A DNA stretch of 64,000 nt from Saprolegnia diclina VS20 (GCF_000281045.1 NW_008246096.1:628627-692626), one strand, 5' to 3'. Shown: positions 33,667 to 45,945, numbered from the stretch's first letter. The notes: generated from the sequence alone by a model not told the origin. Made by a program: numbers and translations.

Positions 33667-36275
33667 CTACAAGACGGGGAGGAACACGGGTTGCGGGTCG
33701 CGTGACTGCGAGAACGACAGCGACTTGCGCGTCTCGCGGGCGTTCGTAATGCGAAAGGCCTCGAGGAACGCGTTGATACTGATCTTGCCCGTACCTTGCC
33801 TACGAAGCGCATCTGGGACCATCCGAAAGAAGAGGCGCGCACAGATCAAGCTCTTGGAAGAGCGTCGCGATGTTGTGGAGCTGCGCGTCTTCGTCGGCGA
33901 CATGCGCATTGAGGAGCGCGCAGCCTTGCTGGAACTCGTCCAGCGTGATGTAGCCCGAGTTGTCCTTGTCGAAGAAGCAAAAGATCACTTGCAGCTCCTT
34001 TCGGTACATGTAGAACGTGTCGAGGTCCAGCTGCCCGCCGGCATCGCCGTGTTGCGCATAAGTGGTCTGGTACGACTCGAGAAACACCGCGTACTCGACC
34101 TTGTCTTGGTTCTTGACCACGCTGCGCGGCGGAAGGAGCACGGGGGCAAGCCGCGACCAGTCGAGCTCGAGCTGCAAAACATCTCCGAGCACGGCGACCC
34201 AGTCGTCGATGCTCACGACACCTACATTACAGTATGCACCAGCAACGTCGAGCCGTGGCAGCGTACCAAGGTGACGGGAATCTTTGGCTTCGAACGCCGC
34301 CAACAAGGCTTTCTACATTCGTCTGGAATGAGACCCCGACGAGCTTGCGTCGCGCACCTTGTGGTTGCCAATGAGCTGCATCAGATTGTGTCGGTTGTGG
34401 TCCTCAATCGACCGAAAGCCCGGCATCGACGGGCTAATGCGGTACTACCACATGCGTCTGTGAGCCGTAAATTGTCATCTAGACGTTTGCAACTGTGGTC
34501 GGGACTTGGAACGTATGGAGCTCAAATGCGAGCGACGACTGCAGCACCATGTACGCACCCTACGCACACAATATACATATTGTCCTCGTCTCTGCACACT
34601 GCGTCTTGGGGTCTACCTTGTTGTTGGAGTAGCAGTAGTTGGAACCTGAGAAGATCGTCACAAGCGTCGAACTCGACATCTCGTTTCCATTGTCGTCTTC
34701 GGCTGGCACGACCATGCTACCCACGGTGCCGCTGGTCCGCTGTTCTTTGGCGTACGGCCAGTCAAAGCCCTCTCGGGCCGGCTCGTGGGCGCGCACAAGG
34801 AGCTACTCCATCAAGTTACTCCAATACTAGTATATGTATATCCCATTGCACCTTGAGGCCATTCTGGCGTAAGAAGCGCGCAGTTACGTCGGGTCCAAAC
34901 ACGACACCGGCGCCGCGACGGCTCGGGGAGCTGCCTTTTGTCGACGACGGGTCGGACCACAGCATATCCTACGTGCGGTTTGAGGTTCCGTGGGAATTTG
35001 GAACGTCCCACCCGCATCGTGCTCAGGTGCTGGAGAAGCTCCGACGACAGTGTCTTGGGAAAATGGAGTTGAAATTCGCGCCGAGGAATCGCGTCCATCT
35101 ACAATCGTTCAGACGGTGCGCTCCAGTGGCATTCGTTGACCTCGGTTAGCGTTACGTCGGCGGCCGGAAGCCCACCGTGCACGACAAATACGGCGTCGTT
35201 GATGACGTGCGCGAGCGGGAGTCGTTCAAAAAAGGCGTTAAAGGCACCATACATGTTCCGGTCGTACTTGGTCATCACCTGCAAGAGATGCAGAAACCAC
35301 TGTCTTGGTCGTACATGCAGAAACGAATACCTCGCGCTGGAAGCTGTAGAGGCGATTGAGCTGCGGGTCCTCGTGGTTGCCGCGGTTGATGTGCACGGCG
35401 GTCGGGTACAGCATGTGGTAGGCAAACAACAGCGCGCAGATTTCGACGCTGCAGTTACCCCGGTCCACGACTAGTTGATACATTGATATATATACGTGAC
35501 ATTGCCACCACGTACAGTCGCCGTTGAAGAGGTACCAGTTGGTCGGCGACGGCGGACCTTGCTCTTTGAAGATGTGGAGCACGTCGTGGAGTTGCCCGTG
35601 CACGTCCCCGACGATTGTGAGCGTAGTGTCGGACGGAATCTACCCTCCGACCATCAGCTTCAACGACCTCGATTTGCAAGGCGCCAACCGTGAGATGGAC
35701 CACATTCGGCAACACTTCGTAATGCTGTGCGCATGCGCTCATGAGTCGCGTAAGCGTGTCCGTTGGCAGCGGGATGTGCATGCCGTCGGCAGCCTCCGCA
35801 AAGGCCTACGCCATGCAACGTTATTTCGCGAATCAATGGACGCACCAACCTGGCTCATGCTCGCGACTTGGTCGATGGACAACGGGAATTGCAAATGAAT
35901 GAAATCATGCAGTTGAATGCCATCGACGGCAATCGCGTCGGACGAGGCCACGCTCTCTGCAGCGTGATGGACGTTCGTGGAGTAGGTAGATAGATGATAT
36001 GCAGCATACCGAGGTCAGTGGCATCGTCTGCGGACCCGATCATGTCCAAGCACGTGTGCATGAAGGCGGCAAGCTGGACTTGCTTCGTCTCGTCAAGGCT
36101 ACGTGATATGCATGAGTCCACGTCGTCGCATGCCCCGTCCTGCGTACAGGTCGAGCTGGCTCCAGATGTGCCAATGGTGCAGGTCGTCCTCCGAGATCTT
36201 GGGCGCCTGCGCTATCGTCGCACGCTCCACGACGATGCCATCCGCCAGGTCTTCCTTCGTGCAGAGCGCGCCCAT
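33667..36275 (-). CDS. EF-hand Ser/Thr protein phosphatase (PPEF-like), N-myristoylated
   Basis: Multi-exon gene. The chosen ATG (36273-36275) gives MGALCTKEDL, where Gly2 and Cys5 fit N-myristoylation plus palmitoylation; the open frame upstream of it is not needed. After a helical region comes the PPP phosphatase core: TIVGDVHGQLHDVLHIFKEQ, YLFNGDFVDRGNCSVEI (spliced across 35479-ish), HINRGNHEDPQLN, FVVHGGLP, and TLVTIFSGSNYC near 34650. All main metal ligands (GDxHG, GDxVDRG, GNHE) are visible. The C-terminal part holds EF-hands: an intact FDKDNSGYITLDEF loop near 33930 and KISINAFLEAF before the stop. PPEF/PP7 enzymes are calcium- and calmodulin-linked phosphatases of sensory cells and protists. 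The lipid-anchored start suggests membrane or flagellar-membrane location. Confidence 0.84.
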
Positions 36276-36573
36276 GCTGCGGCCGCGCTGGTCGACTTCG
36301 GTATCGTTGAAACGTTCGGCCTCTGCAGTGCAAAAATACATTGTGATTGAATCCAACCGTTTTAAACATGTTTAAAACATCCATGTTGAAGTCGTGGTGT
36401 GTCCAGCCCTGCCGCTCACCCAGGCCGAGAAGGCGGCCGCGCTCGATGAAGATTGCAGTGATATCTCTCCCTCAACAGTACGCGACCACACGCAAGGTCG
36501 AGAGGCCACAAGCATCATCGAGAGGAAGAAGCAAGAAAACGTTGAAGTACGAAAAAGCGAAATCCCTTGCAAG

Positions 36574-37467
36574 TTAAAGGGCGTGGGCAAACAGTTGGCC
36601 GCGCGCGTTAACAGCATACATGCGCGTGTCGGCGATGTGGACGCTGGCGGCATTGCCCAGCACATGGGCGACAACGCGCCAGTTGGGCGACGAGCTGAGA
36701 TTCTCCGTGGCGCAAAAGATCTCGGTCTGGCGGGTCACGCCGCAAAGCGCGTGGCCGTTCGACGAGAGCTGCGTAAAGAGGCCGGGCACCTGCGCGACCT
36801 GCGGCACGTCCATGAGGGCGCCAACAGACGGCTTGCCCGCGAAGAGCTCGTCGCGGTCCGTCACGGCGAAGAAGGCGTCGTTGCCGTGGAGCACAAACTG
36901 CTTGGGTGCACCGACGTCGGCATGGCCCGGCCACATGACCGCCCACGCGATCGGGTTGGCCATGTTGAGGCAGTACGCCGACGACGATTTGTCGACGCCG
37001 CAGACGTAGGCGCCGTCCGACGAGAGCTGCACGTTGTTGCCACGCATCGCCGACCATGCACTCGGTGCCGACGCGTGTGCGAACGAGAGCGAGTCGTCCG
37101 TCGCCGCGCGGAAGAGCATGCCGTTGGCGAGCTCAATGTGCTGCGTGTTGCCAACGAGCGGCGTCCAATGCGCAAGGTTCGACTCGTCGGCGCACAAGAC
37201 GTGGTTGGCCGTGGTCGTGCCGCACACGCGACCGTCGGCCGCCGACACTTGGCGGAATGCCACGTCGTCGGGCGTCGCCACCTGCATCCAGTAGTCGGCG
37301 TTCAAGTTGGTCGGGCGGAGCGAGAGCTCCGTAGGCGGCGAGGCCGTCTTTTGCTGGACGAGGACGACGAGGCCGAGGACGGCAGCCGCCGCCACGACGT
37401 GACCAGCATGACGGACGCCCGAGGCGCGCTCGGGTGTCGTGGTGTGAAGCATCGGGCTCTTCTCCAT
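36574..37467 (-). CDS. Tectonin-like beta-propeller membrane protein
   Basis: Single exon, 297 residues from ATG 37465-37467 (MEKSPMLHTTTPERASG). A single hydrophobic segment follows (HVVAAAAVLGLVVLVQ), making a type II membrane protein. The rest is five or so repeats of a propeller blade: W-x-x-V near YWMQVATPDDVAFRQVSAAD followed by GRVCGTT, then HWTPLVGNTQHIELANGMLF, AWSAMRGNNVQLSSDGAYVC, GLFTQLSSNGHALCGV and NWRVVAHVLG. Paired Cys in the strands (VCG, LCA, VCGV, YCL, LCGV, FCA) suggest lumenal or extracellular disulfides. Tectonin/RCC1-like propellers bind glycans or proteins; oomycetes carry many such genes. Specific role unknown. Confidence 0.66.
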   Translation of the reverse strand: MEKSPMLHTTTPERASGVRHAGHVVAAAAVLGLVVLVQQKTASPPTELSLRPTNLNADYWMQVATPDDVAFRQVSAADGRVCGTTTANHVLCADESNLAHWTPLVGNTQHIELANGMLFRAATDDSLSFAHASAPSAWSAMRGNNVQLSSDGAYVCGVDKSSSAYCLNMANPIAWAVMWPGHADVGAPKQFVLHGNDAFFAVTDRDELFAGKPSVGALMDVPQVAQVPGLFTQLSSNGHALCGVTRQTEIFCATENLSSSPNWRVVAHVLGNAASVHIADTRMYAVNARGQLFAHAL

Positions 37468-38137
37468 GGTCGGCAAATCGAAGTGTGACGCCAAGATCAC
37501 CCTGCGCCCGAGCACGATCTGCATCTGGTTCGGATGATTCGGAGTTTGTATGTAGGGCGCCTCCGCAAAGTACTGGAGTAGTAGTACTGCAAGTACAAGA
37601 GTGATAGGGAGCTGCCATGGCGAAGCATCTTTAGCGCTTTCCTGTCGCTCCAGCCCTCAAGAGCTTGCAAGAGGCAGAGAACCTATGCTCGCTGAGGCAT
37701 TGAAACAACAACCTCCGCGCAGCTCGGCCAACGCCGACGGACGTATGGGCTCCAAGATGCTACTCGTTTGTCGCAAGCCCACGGCCACGCACCCACTCAC
37801 TCGCATGGGAACTTTGTCTGCGGATGAGCACTGTCTTACGCCTAGTCCTATCGAGCGTCTATAGCTCAAGTCTACATATTCGTTGGACGCGTCTCGACGG
37901 CAGCTTGACGATGCAGCGCCTGGCGCGAATTGCGATCTTGCATGTCGCCGACGCTGATTGGCTCGATTTAAGACTCTAAACCATCTGGCATGATAAAATG
38001 AATCGTTCGTGGTTTAAAAAGTACGCAACGAGGGGCGGGCAGGGTACGAATTAGTATCAACAATTCCTAGTCGGACTTAGTCGAAACCGCATAATTCGTA
38101 GTCATGGATCAATTTGGAATTTGCGAGAAGAAGGGAC
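37468..38137. other. Divergent promoter region with CCAAT box
   Basis: Lies between two genes transcribed away from each other. attgg at 37957-37961, about 180 bases before the plus-strand ATG. No coding frame of interest. Confidence 0.4.
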
Positions 38138-38794
38138 ATGGCCTACACGGCGGACGAGACGGCGCTCCTCGCGCAGAAGCCGCGCATGGGCGCGCTCTCG
38201 GTGGCCGAGAAGATCGAGCAGGCAAACCTCCTCAAGACGCAGGGCAACACGCTCTTCAAGGGAGGGGAGTACAAGAAGGCGATCCACAAGTACTCGGCCG
38301 TCTTCTTGTACGTCAACGGCCTCAGCGTCGCCGGCGATGGCATGTCGACGTACTCGCAAGGCAACGCGTCCATGTCGGCGTCCGCGGCCGAGGGCGACGA
38401 GATCAAGCAGCTCAAGATCGTCGCCTACACGAACACAGCCATGTCGCACCTCAAGCTCGAAGCCTTCGACAAGGCGCTCGACGTGTGCGAGAAGGTGCTG
38501 GCCATTGAGCCTGAGCATGTCAAGGCGCTCTTCCGTCAAGGCCAAGCGTATGGCCTCTTGTAGCAGTAGCATCTATGGCTCATCAAACTGCACGACTGTA
38601 GCTACGCGGGCAAGGGCAAGTACTCGATGGCCAAGGAGATTCTCAAGAAGGCGCTGGCGCTCGAGCCCAAGAACGCGGCCGTGCGCAACGAGCTGAAGCG
38701 CGTGATCGACGAAAGCAAGCTGCACCCGGAAGAAGACGAGCTCAAGAACAAGTTTTCCAACATGTTCAACAAGTCGGGGGGTATTTACAAGTAG
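38138..38794 (+). CDS. TPR protein (TTC9/immunophilin-type TPR)
   Basis: Two exons, 38138-38547 and 38602-38794, give 200 residues with phase agreement. Starts MAYTADETALLAQKPRMGAL. The TPR domain begins KIEQANLLKTQGNTLFKGGE, YKKAIHKYSAVFLYVNGL, has a Ser/Gly insert, then VAYTNTAMSHLKLEAFDKAL and KVLAIEPEHVKALFRQGQAY, and the second exon adds KYSMAKEILKKALALEPKNA. This is the three-repeat layout of FKBP-type immunophilins and TTC9, without the isomerase domain. Such domains bind Hsp90 tails; a co-chaperone role is inferred. The acidic-basic tail ends NMFNKSGGIYK. Confidence 0.8.
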
Positions 38795-38839
38795 TCTGGT
38801 CAATCGAGATTCACAGATTGAATGCAATGGGTCCGACGA

Positions 38840-40213
38840 CTAGTACTTGCTACTGTTACTGGCGTTGGGCAGGTCCCAAATGCCATCGAGGCGGTCGCAC
38901 ACGCAGTCCATGATCGACTCGTAGCTGTGTCCCATCGCTGTGTGCGGCTCGGACGGCAGCAGCATCGAGACGTCGACGTTGGCTACCCAGGGTGACTCGA
39001 TGGGCGTGCAGCCGGCGGGCGGGTGATGCGTCTGAAGAAACGTCATAGCGCGGAAGAGCTTGTTCAAGACGCAGTCTTGCGTCGAGTAGACGTTGAGAAT
39101 CCGGTCGCGGCGCATGTCGGCAAAGGCCGTGGCGGCCACTGCGCTAAAGTCGTGGGAGGGCACAAACGCACCGGCAAAGAAGACCTATCGGATGCCATGG
39201 GTGAGACCTACCGACGACCGCGCAGTACGTACGACGCGATGGAGATCAAAGCGAGTATACGGCGACGTTGCATTCTCTGCTGCGAGACGATCGAGGAGGC
39301 TATAGAGCACCGCGCCGCCAAGCGAGTGGCCGAGAAGCGTCACCTTGCGGCCGCGCGTGAGTGTCGGGTGCATGCGGAGCACATCGGCGAGGATATGTCC
39401 GACTTGGTGGGCCTTGTTCTTGGCCCGGTTCCACGGGTTGCCTGCGTGGGTTCCGATCGCACCGTCGTTTGCATCGGAGTTTGTACCTGTAAAGTGGGTC
39501 GCAATCACGTCTTCGAGGCCCGTCGCGAGATGGCTTTTGGCCTGCGCGACAAAGTTTTCCCACTCGGCGCTGTTCCCAGCTTCCCACAAGACAACGTAGC
39601 ACGCGACTACGAGAGCGTGGTTCTCTGAGTACATGCAAATGCGAAGAAGGGTCGTGTACCGTTCTTGCGCTGGCAGTAGGTCGCCCAGTTGGTCGTTGGG
39701 TCGACGCCGTGCGTCATAAAGCCATTCACAGCGATCACGACGTGCTCGCAATTCGAAATGTCCCCACTGATGTGCTCCAGCTTGAGGTAGTCGACGGCGC
39801 GGATTTTCTGGTTGGTTTCCATCGACCTGAGACCCGCTTCTTTCGCTGTCGCCCAGAGGAACGCCGATTTGGACACGGGCGCATCGTGCTAGAATCAACC
39901 AACGAGCGTGAGACCGTCGTGACAAGTACCAAGTCGATACCGTCGCGACAGGTGTCTTAAAAAATGCGCTTGCAGCGCCGAAGAGCCCACCGGTGAAGGC
40001 GGCCACAACATCTGTCTCGAGGACTTGGTCTGTGGGCTGGCGCGCAATGGCCGTGCTGATCTCGCGGTCAAGCTGCGCCAGCATCCGTTGGTGGAGGTTG
40101 ACCTTGACCGACTTGGCGTCCCGCTGCAGCATGCGCCACTCATCCTCGGTCATTTGGCCCTTCGCGATGAGGTCCCTTGCATCGCCCTGGAGAAAGCGAC
40201 CGTCGTCGACCAT
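38840..40213 (-). CDS. DUF726 (TMCO4-like) alpha/beta hydrolase
   Basis: Several exons from ATG 40211-40213 (MVDDGRFLQGDARDLIAKGQ). An N-terminal helical part and hydrophobic segment (VVAAFTGGLFGAASAFF) are followed by DUF726 blocks: LRSMETNQKIRAVDYLKLEH, HVVIAVNGFMTHGVDPTTNW (oxyanion strand), YVVLWEAGNS, and the nucleophile elbow VTLLGHSLGGAVLYSLLDRL. The last exon has VFFAGAFVPSH, ILNVYSTQDCVLNKLF (acid region) and GHSYESIMDCV (catalytic His), ending NSSKY. The DUF726 family is related to lipases and includes TMCO4 and yeast Mil1/YFL034W; substrate unknown, probably membrane lipid. Convergent with the TPR gene, stops 45 bases apart. Confidence 0.82.
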
Positions 40214-40293
40214 GCTGCGAGTATGTTTATCCGGATAGGAGGCGGTTGCATTTTATCAAGTTGGATTATGCAAGAAGCAAGGAATAGATAACG

Positions 40294-43200
40294 CTAGGCT
40301 TCGTAGGCCGTGAGGTCAAGCGTGAGGCACTTGGAGCGCTGGGAGCCAATGTCCTTGCAGACGCCAATGAGCGCGTCCGCCTTTTCGTAGAAAGAGTCCT
40401 TGAGCGAGATGACGATGCACTGGAAGTCGCACTTTTGGATGTACGTCGAGACCTTGTTGACGTTGATGTTGTCCAGCGCCGCGTCCACCTCGTCGAGCAC
40501 AAAGAAGGGCGACGGCCGGTAGCTGTGGATCGCAAAGAGGAGTGCGAGCGCCGCCACCGTCTTCTCGCCGCCGCTGAGCTGCTCCATCTCGCGGAACCGC
40601 TTCATGGGCGGCATCGCGTTGTACTTCATGCCGTGCAAGTACGGCTCCTCGGGGTTGTCAATGTTGAGGTACGCCGTACCGCCCAGTGGGTGCTTAGAGC
40701 TCTTGGTCAGGTTCTTGTACACGCTGTCGATGCACCCCGAGACGTGGTTGTACGCCTCCATAAACCGCTCGTAGCGCGCTTCGCGTACCTCGTCAAAGCG
40801 CGTCGCGGCCTCGGCTGCGCCAGCCTACGCGTTGTCATATGAGTTTTTGACAATTGAGTGGATAGCACATACCTTGATGCGCTCGAGCTCGGCTTCTTCG
40901 TGGCTGATGCGCGATTGGATCTCGTCATACTTTTCGAGCGCCTTCATATTGGGCTGCATGCGCTCCAGCTCGGCCGCGAGCGTCGCAATTTGCTGCTCGT
41001 ACTTTGTCGCGAGGTCCTCTCGTTCCTTGTTGTTCGCAAACGAGATGCGGTCCAAGCCGGAAAAGTCAATCACTTCGTCCACATAGCGCTTGTCAGCCTG
41101 CGCCGTCAGCGTCACGCTGCTGTCGCCCATCGAGGATTGCTGACTTTCGACCATGTCGACGTCGCCATCGCTGTCGTCGTCGGAGGTATGGCCCACAAGT
41201 GGCAGCTTCACTTGGTCCATGGTCGCACGCTTGAGAATCTCGTGCTTCTTGTCCTTCAAGCGATCCAGCGCCGCCTCTTGCACCGAGATCTTCTTGTGGA
41301 TGTCCGCAACGTCCGTGTCGAGCGACTCACGTTGCTTGGCCATTGCCTTCAGCTCGGTTTCGATCGCCTTGAGGGCGGCGTGGGCTGCCGCCGCCGCGTC
41401 CGTCTTGGCTTTGTTGTCGGCTTCGAGCTTTGACGTCTGCGCGACGAGCGTCTTCTTCTCGTGTTGAATGTCTTCCAGCGTCTTGGTCTCTTTTGCAATC
41501 GACGCCTTGCAGTAGTCCCAGCGGCGTCGGTTGTCATGCCCTTCTAGGTATTGCAGCTAGACAAGGGCGCCACGATGACCATCAGACTATGTGTCTAAGC
41601 ATACCTGGGCCTGGATTTTGGCCATGTGACTGTGAAGCTTGCGACGGCGGTCGATACGCTCCTGCTGCTGTTTGACGACCTTCTCTTCGTATTCTCGGAT
41701 GTTTTCAACGCCAAACGACTCGCTAAAGTCCTTGAACATGTCGTCTTCGACCTAATCGTCCATGCATACGTTTAGGCTATTGAGAGCAGAATGTTCTGTA
41801 CCGAATGGATGTCACGCTCAAGCGCACGCATGTCGGTCGCGCGCGCTGCAATCGACTTTTTGACCTTTTTGATCTCAGGAAGTAGCGCAGCGAGACGCTT
41901 CTTGCAGTCTTGCATACGGGCCTTGATCTTGGGGATTTTGGCCTCCGTCGTCGCAATGTCGGCCGTCGCGTAGCGCAGACGGTTGCGAAGCGACCCGAGC
42001 TTTGTTTCGAGAGTTTGACGGCGCACGGCGCCGGTGCTCTCTTTCTCAAGTGCCATGAGCTCCTAACAACGATTGCAGTAGATAAGAGCTACGTGATGGC
42101 AATAAAAGACGCACCGACTGCAGTGCATCCCGCTTGTCTTTGAGGAGCTGTGTTTCCTTTTCGTCCCAGCGGCCAGCGCGCGCGGCGTCCTTTTGGGTGC
42201 GACCACCCGTCATGCTGCCGTTCTTGCTCACGACCATGCCGTTGAGCGTCACAGCCTTGACCTTTTCATTGCGCTGAAAGCAAATCTCTCTAGACAGGAC
42301 CGTTTAGCAATGTGAGTGGACGGCTAGTGATAATATTTGTACCGTGCTTCGTCAATGTTGTCGCACACAATCGTGTCCGAGACAGCGTAGAGCACGGCGG
42401 GTTGGATATCGTGGTCGCAGTCAATGACGTCCACGACAAGTTTGACGCCGAGGTCGCGAAGGCGCTCGTTGATGGGCTTGACGCGGATCTTGTCAAGCGG
42501 AATAAACGAGATGCTGTCAAGTCGGTTGTCACGGAGGTACTACAATTGGCGTCACCATACATGTCGTACAGGCCAGCGCGCATATACCTGAATGCATTCT
42601 TGGCCCGTCTTGTAGTCGTTCACAACGAGCGAGTCCATGTGCTTGCCGGTCGCAACCGTCACGGCCATGTTGTACTTGCGTTGGATCGGCTTGCACAAGT
42701 CCACGAGACGACCGCGCACGCCGGGAAAGAGGCGCTGGAGTGCGTCAAATGTTTGCGACTTCTTCAGTTCGGCCTGGCTCTGACGCCAATCGTCCTTAAC
42801 ATTGCGCAGTTGCTACAGCAACGCATTAGCAGAAGCCGACAAGCTGGATGAAGCATGTACAAGCTGAAGCTTGTCCAACTCGGTCTTGAGCGATTGTTTC
42901 TTGTTTGAAATGTCGATTTCCTAGGGCCCATTCGATATGCCAGGCTGCCACGGGCAGGTTCTGCGTACATGTTGCTCTGTGTTCTGGAGGTCGCTTTCGG
43001 CTTGCGCAATCTCTTCCTTGCTTTTCGTGATCACGCGTTTGATCTAAAAAGGATGTGGATGGTGACGCTAAGCCCACAAGGACGTACGTCGACAAGTCGG
43101 TCCTCAGCTGATTTGCGGTCTTCCTTGAGCCGGTTCATCTCCTCAGTGTGCTCCTTTTCTTCTTGGGACAAGGTTGCGAGACGGCTTTCGTCGGCCGTCT

Positions 43201-44604
43201 CTTGCCGCGCCAGCTATGGGCGCGCTAAATACACGCACGTGACTAGGGCGATCGTACCGACGCCAAATCGTTGCGCAGCTTTGTGGTTTCGATCAAGGCC
43301 GTCTCTTTGATGCGATGGTACTCTTCGAGCTGGTTGCCCTCGAGCACAAGTTCTTCGTCGTCTTTGGTCTCTGCGAGCACAGCCTCGGCCTGCACACACG
43401 TATGAGGCACAGCCAACTTGAGCACAAAGTACATACCTGCTTGAGCTCCGCAAGGTCGGCGTGCAATCCGTCCATTTCGTCGTTTTGCTCTTCGACCTTC
43501 TTGGCCATGACCTTTTCTTGCGCAATCGCGGCGTCGAGCTTCTTCTTTGAGTGCTTGATGTGCTCGTTCAGCTGGATGATCCGCGGCGCGACGTTGTCGA
43601 CCTGCTGCTGCACATTCACGGCGTTCATGTCGCGCTGCCGGCACTCCTTGAGCTGCAACGCATGCTGCTTCTTCTTGTCCTTGAACGCATCTAAAATCGT
43701 CTACGAGCGTTGCATCAGATATCACGCACGTAAGCAATAAACGACCTTGTTGTCACCGAGAATTTCGTCGAGCTGCGCTTGGGCGTCGTCCATCACGCGC
43801 TTGCGACCCGTCGCCTCTTCCTCGACGTGGAAGAGTTGCCATAAATAGTTGTGCTGCTTCACGCGCGTGAGCTCCTTGCGCTTCTGCTTGAAGCGCTCGG
43901 CCTCTTCCTTCTGTTCGCGCACGATCTTGCGCTCGGCCGCGAGACCCTTCTTCTTCTGGTACGCAAAGATCGTGTTTTCCTCGGCAGCGTTCTTGGCTTC
44001 CATGCACTTTTCGTACTCGTCCTTGAGCTCGTCCGACGACGAAATCATCTCAAAGAGACGGGTAAGCTGCTCGGGGCTCTTGGACGCGATCGACTCGACG
44101 TCGCCTATTCACAGAGCTGAGTTCCGTGATGTTGCAGTCGTGCTTACCTTGGAAGACGAGAAAGTTGCGGGCCTTGACGAGAATGCCAAGGTCCTTGAGC
44201 GTATTTTCGTACTCGTCGTGGGCCACGTCGTTGCCGTTGATGCTGTAGGACCCAACGCCCTTGTCCGAGATGCGCCGCGTAAAGTTCAACTCGTCGGACG
44301 GGAGCTCGCCGAGGCGCGCCGTCATCTTCTCCTTCTCAGCGTCATCGAGTCCATAGATGAGCGAGACGTACGCGCCATCGGGGCTCACGTCGTTCGTCCC
44401 GTCCTTATGGAGGAGGTCCTTGAGCTGGTTCGAGCGCAGCTGCCGGCTGTGGACGCCGAGGACGAAGCTGATGGCGTCCATGAGGTTGGACTTGCCGGCG
44501 CCGTTGGGCCCGATCACGGCCGTGAAGCGGTAGAAGGGACCGATCTCTTGCTTCCCTCCATACGACTTGAAGTTGCTCACGTCGAGGCGAAGGATGCGGC
44601 CCAT
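40294..44604 (-). CDS. SMC1: Cohesin subunit SMC1
   Basis: Many exons. ATG at 44602-44604 gives MGRILRLDVSNFKSYGGKQE, then the Walker A block FTAVIGPNGAGKSNLMDAIS followed by FVLGV. LRSNQLKDLLHKDG, FTRRISDKGVGSYSINGNDV and NFLVFQGKHD (reading VEQ-like in other SMC1) identify SMC1. Long coiled-coil arms follow (ADEKHDEMDGLHADLAEL-type heptads) with the hinge at about 42300-42750. The C-terminal head has EQLSGGEKTVAALALLFAIH, then FFVLDEVDAALDNINVNKVS, and ends TLDLTAYEA. SMC1 pairs with SMC3 at the hinge and is closed by RAD21/SCC1 to hold sister chromatids. Start and both ATPase halves are certain; internal exon edges in the arms were not fully traced. Confidence 0.95.
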
Positions 44605-45083
44605 CTTCGTGCTGGTTTCGCGGGCACCAAATGGAATTTCCCGACCGCGACGCAGCGCGGGAATCTGCGTTAGAAGCACAAATCCGGATTGTGCGACGGT
44701 ATCCGAAACGTGTTTTTGATATAAGACCCTTTTTTACGGGACATATACGATATAAATGACCGGTAACTTGGCTTGGCTAAGATCACGCCGCTTGCACCGC
44801 ATCCTTTTGCGATTGTGGGGCATCCTAGCACAGAGTCTGGCAAAAGCAAGCCGACGCAATAATAAAACGCAGTGGTGAAATACATGAATATCATGTTTAA
44901 GACTGCTGTCCTCGATGGGCTGTGCGGACGAGAGCGGACATGTATATAGTTGCGTTGGACTAGACTTAACAAATCGAACACATACAAACAGCAAGCTGGA
45001 CCCCAAAAATACGATCAGAATATGCATTCGACGCACGAGTTGCGGAATTTCGGGGCCAGTCGCAGGAAGCAGAGGACAGCAGC
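44605..45083. other. Divergent promoter region
   Basis: Shared upstream region of SMC1 (minus) and YJU2 (plus). AT-rich in 44700-44900. No gene seen. Confidence 0.4.
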
Positions 45084-45899
45084 ATGGGCGAGCGCAAGGT
45101 CCTGAACAAGTACTTCCCGCCGGACTTTGATCCGGCGCTCATGCCTCGGCGCAAGCAGCCAAAGAACATGCAGATCGAGGTGCGTATGATGCTGCCCTTC
45201 TCGATCCAGTGCAGCACGTGCGGCGAGTACATGTACCGCGGCAAGAAGTTCAACTCGCGCAAGGAAGACGTGCTCGAGGAAGACTACCATGGCATCAAGA
45301 TCTTCCGCTTCTACATCCGATGCATCACGTGCGCAAGCGAAATCACGTTCAAGACCGATCCGCAGCATGGCGACTATGCCGCCGAGCATGGCTGCCAACG
45401 CAACTTTGAGCCATGGCGTGAGACCGACGCCGACGAAGCTGCGATGCTCAAGGAGCGCGAAGAAGAAGAAAAAGGCGACTCGATGAAGGCGCTGGAAAAC
45501 CGAACGCTCGACTCGAAGCGAGAGATGGACATTCTCGATGCGCTCGACGAAATCAAGGCAATCAACCAGCGCCACGCCAAGGTCGACACGGACGCGCTAC
45601 TTGCCAAGGTCGCCTGCAGCGGCGAGCAGCCCGTGGAAACCAAGATCATGACCGAAGAAGAGATCCAAGCCGAGATGGAAAACTTCCGGAAGCGCAAGCT
45701 CGAGCAGCTCTCGTCGGGCCCACCTGCCAAGGTGGCCAAGGCTGTGCCAGTCACACTGGCTGCCCCCGAGCAAGTAAAGCCGGCGCCAGCGCCCATTGTG
45801 ATCAAGAAGAAGAAGACTATGGCGTCCAAGCCGAAAGCCAAGGCCGCGCCGGCCAAGGCGGTTGCGTTGGTCGGGAATTACGATAGCAATAGTGATTAG
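45084..45899 (+). CDS. YJU2: Splicing factor YJU2 (CCDC94/CWC16 family)
   Basis: Single exon, 271 residues. Starts MGERKVLNKYFPPDFDPALM, matching the invariant N-terminus of the family that reaches into the spliceosome active site. Two zinc-binding pairs follow: QCSTCGEYMYRGKKF and RCITCASEITFKTDPQHGDY. After RNFEPW comes a helical, charged region (LDSKREMDILDALDEIKAIN) and an Ala/Pro/Lys tail. YJU2 acts in the first catalytic step of pre-mRNA splicing, with Prp19-complex proteins. Notable that this splicing factor is itself intronless in an intron-dense window. Confidence 0.95.
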   Translation: MGERKVLNKYFPPDFDPALMPRRKQPKNMQIEVRMMLPFSIQCSTCGEYMYRGKKFNSRKEDVLEEDYHGIKIFRFYIRCITCASEITFKTDPQHGDYAAEHGCQRNFEPWRETDADEAAMLKEREEEEKGDSMKALENRTLDSKREMDILDALDEIKAINQRHAKVDTDALLAKVACSGEQPVETKIMTEEEIQAEMENFRKRKLEQLSSGPPAKVAKAVPVTLAAPEQVKPAPAPIVIKKKKTMASKPKAKAAPAKAVALVGNYDSNSD

Positions 45900-45945
45900 G
45901 TTTGCGTGAAATGAAGAACGTTGCTGCTTGCGATCTTAATCCTGT

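Noticed and set aside
33242-35149. 635-residue plus-strand open frame
   Set aside because: Antisense to the EF-hand phosphatase and out of frame with UPF0598; no domain, biased composition.
36394-37488. 364-residue plus-strand open frame
   Set aside because: Antisense to the tectonin-like gene, which has regular blade repeats on the minus strand.
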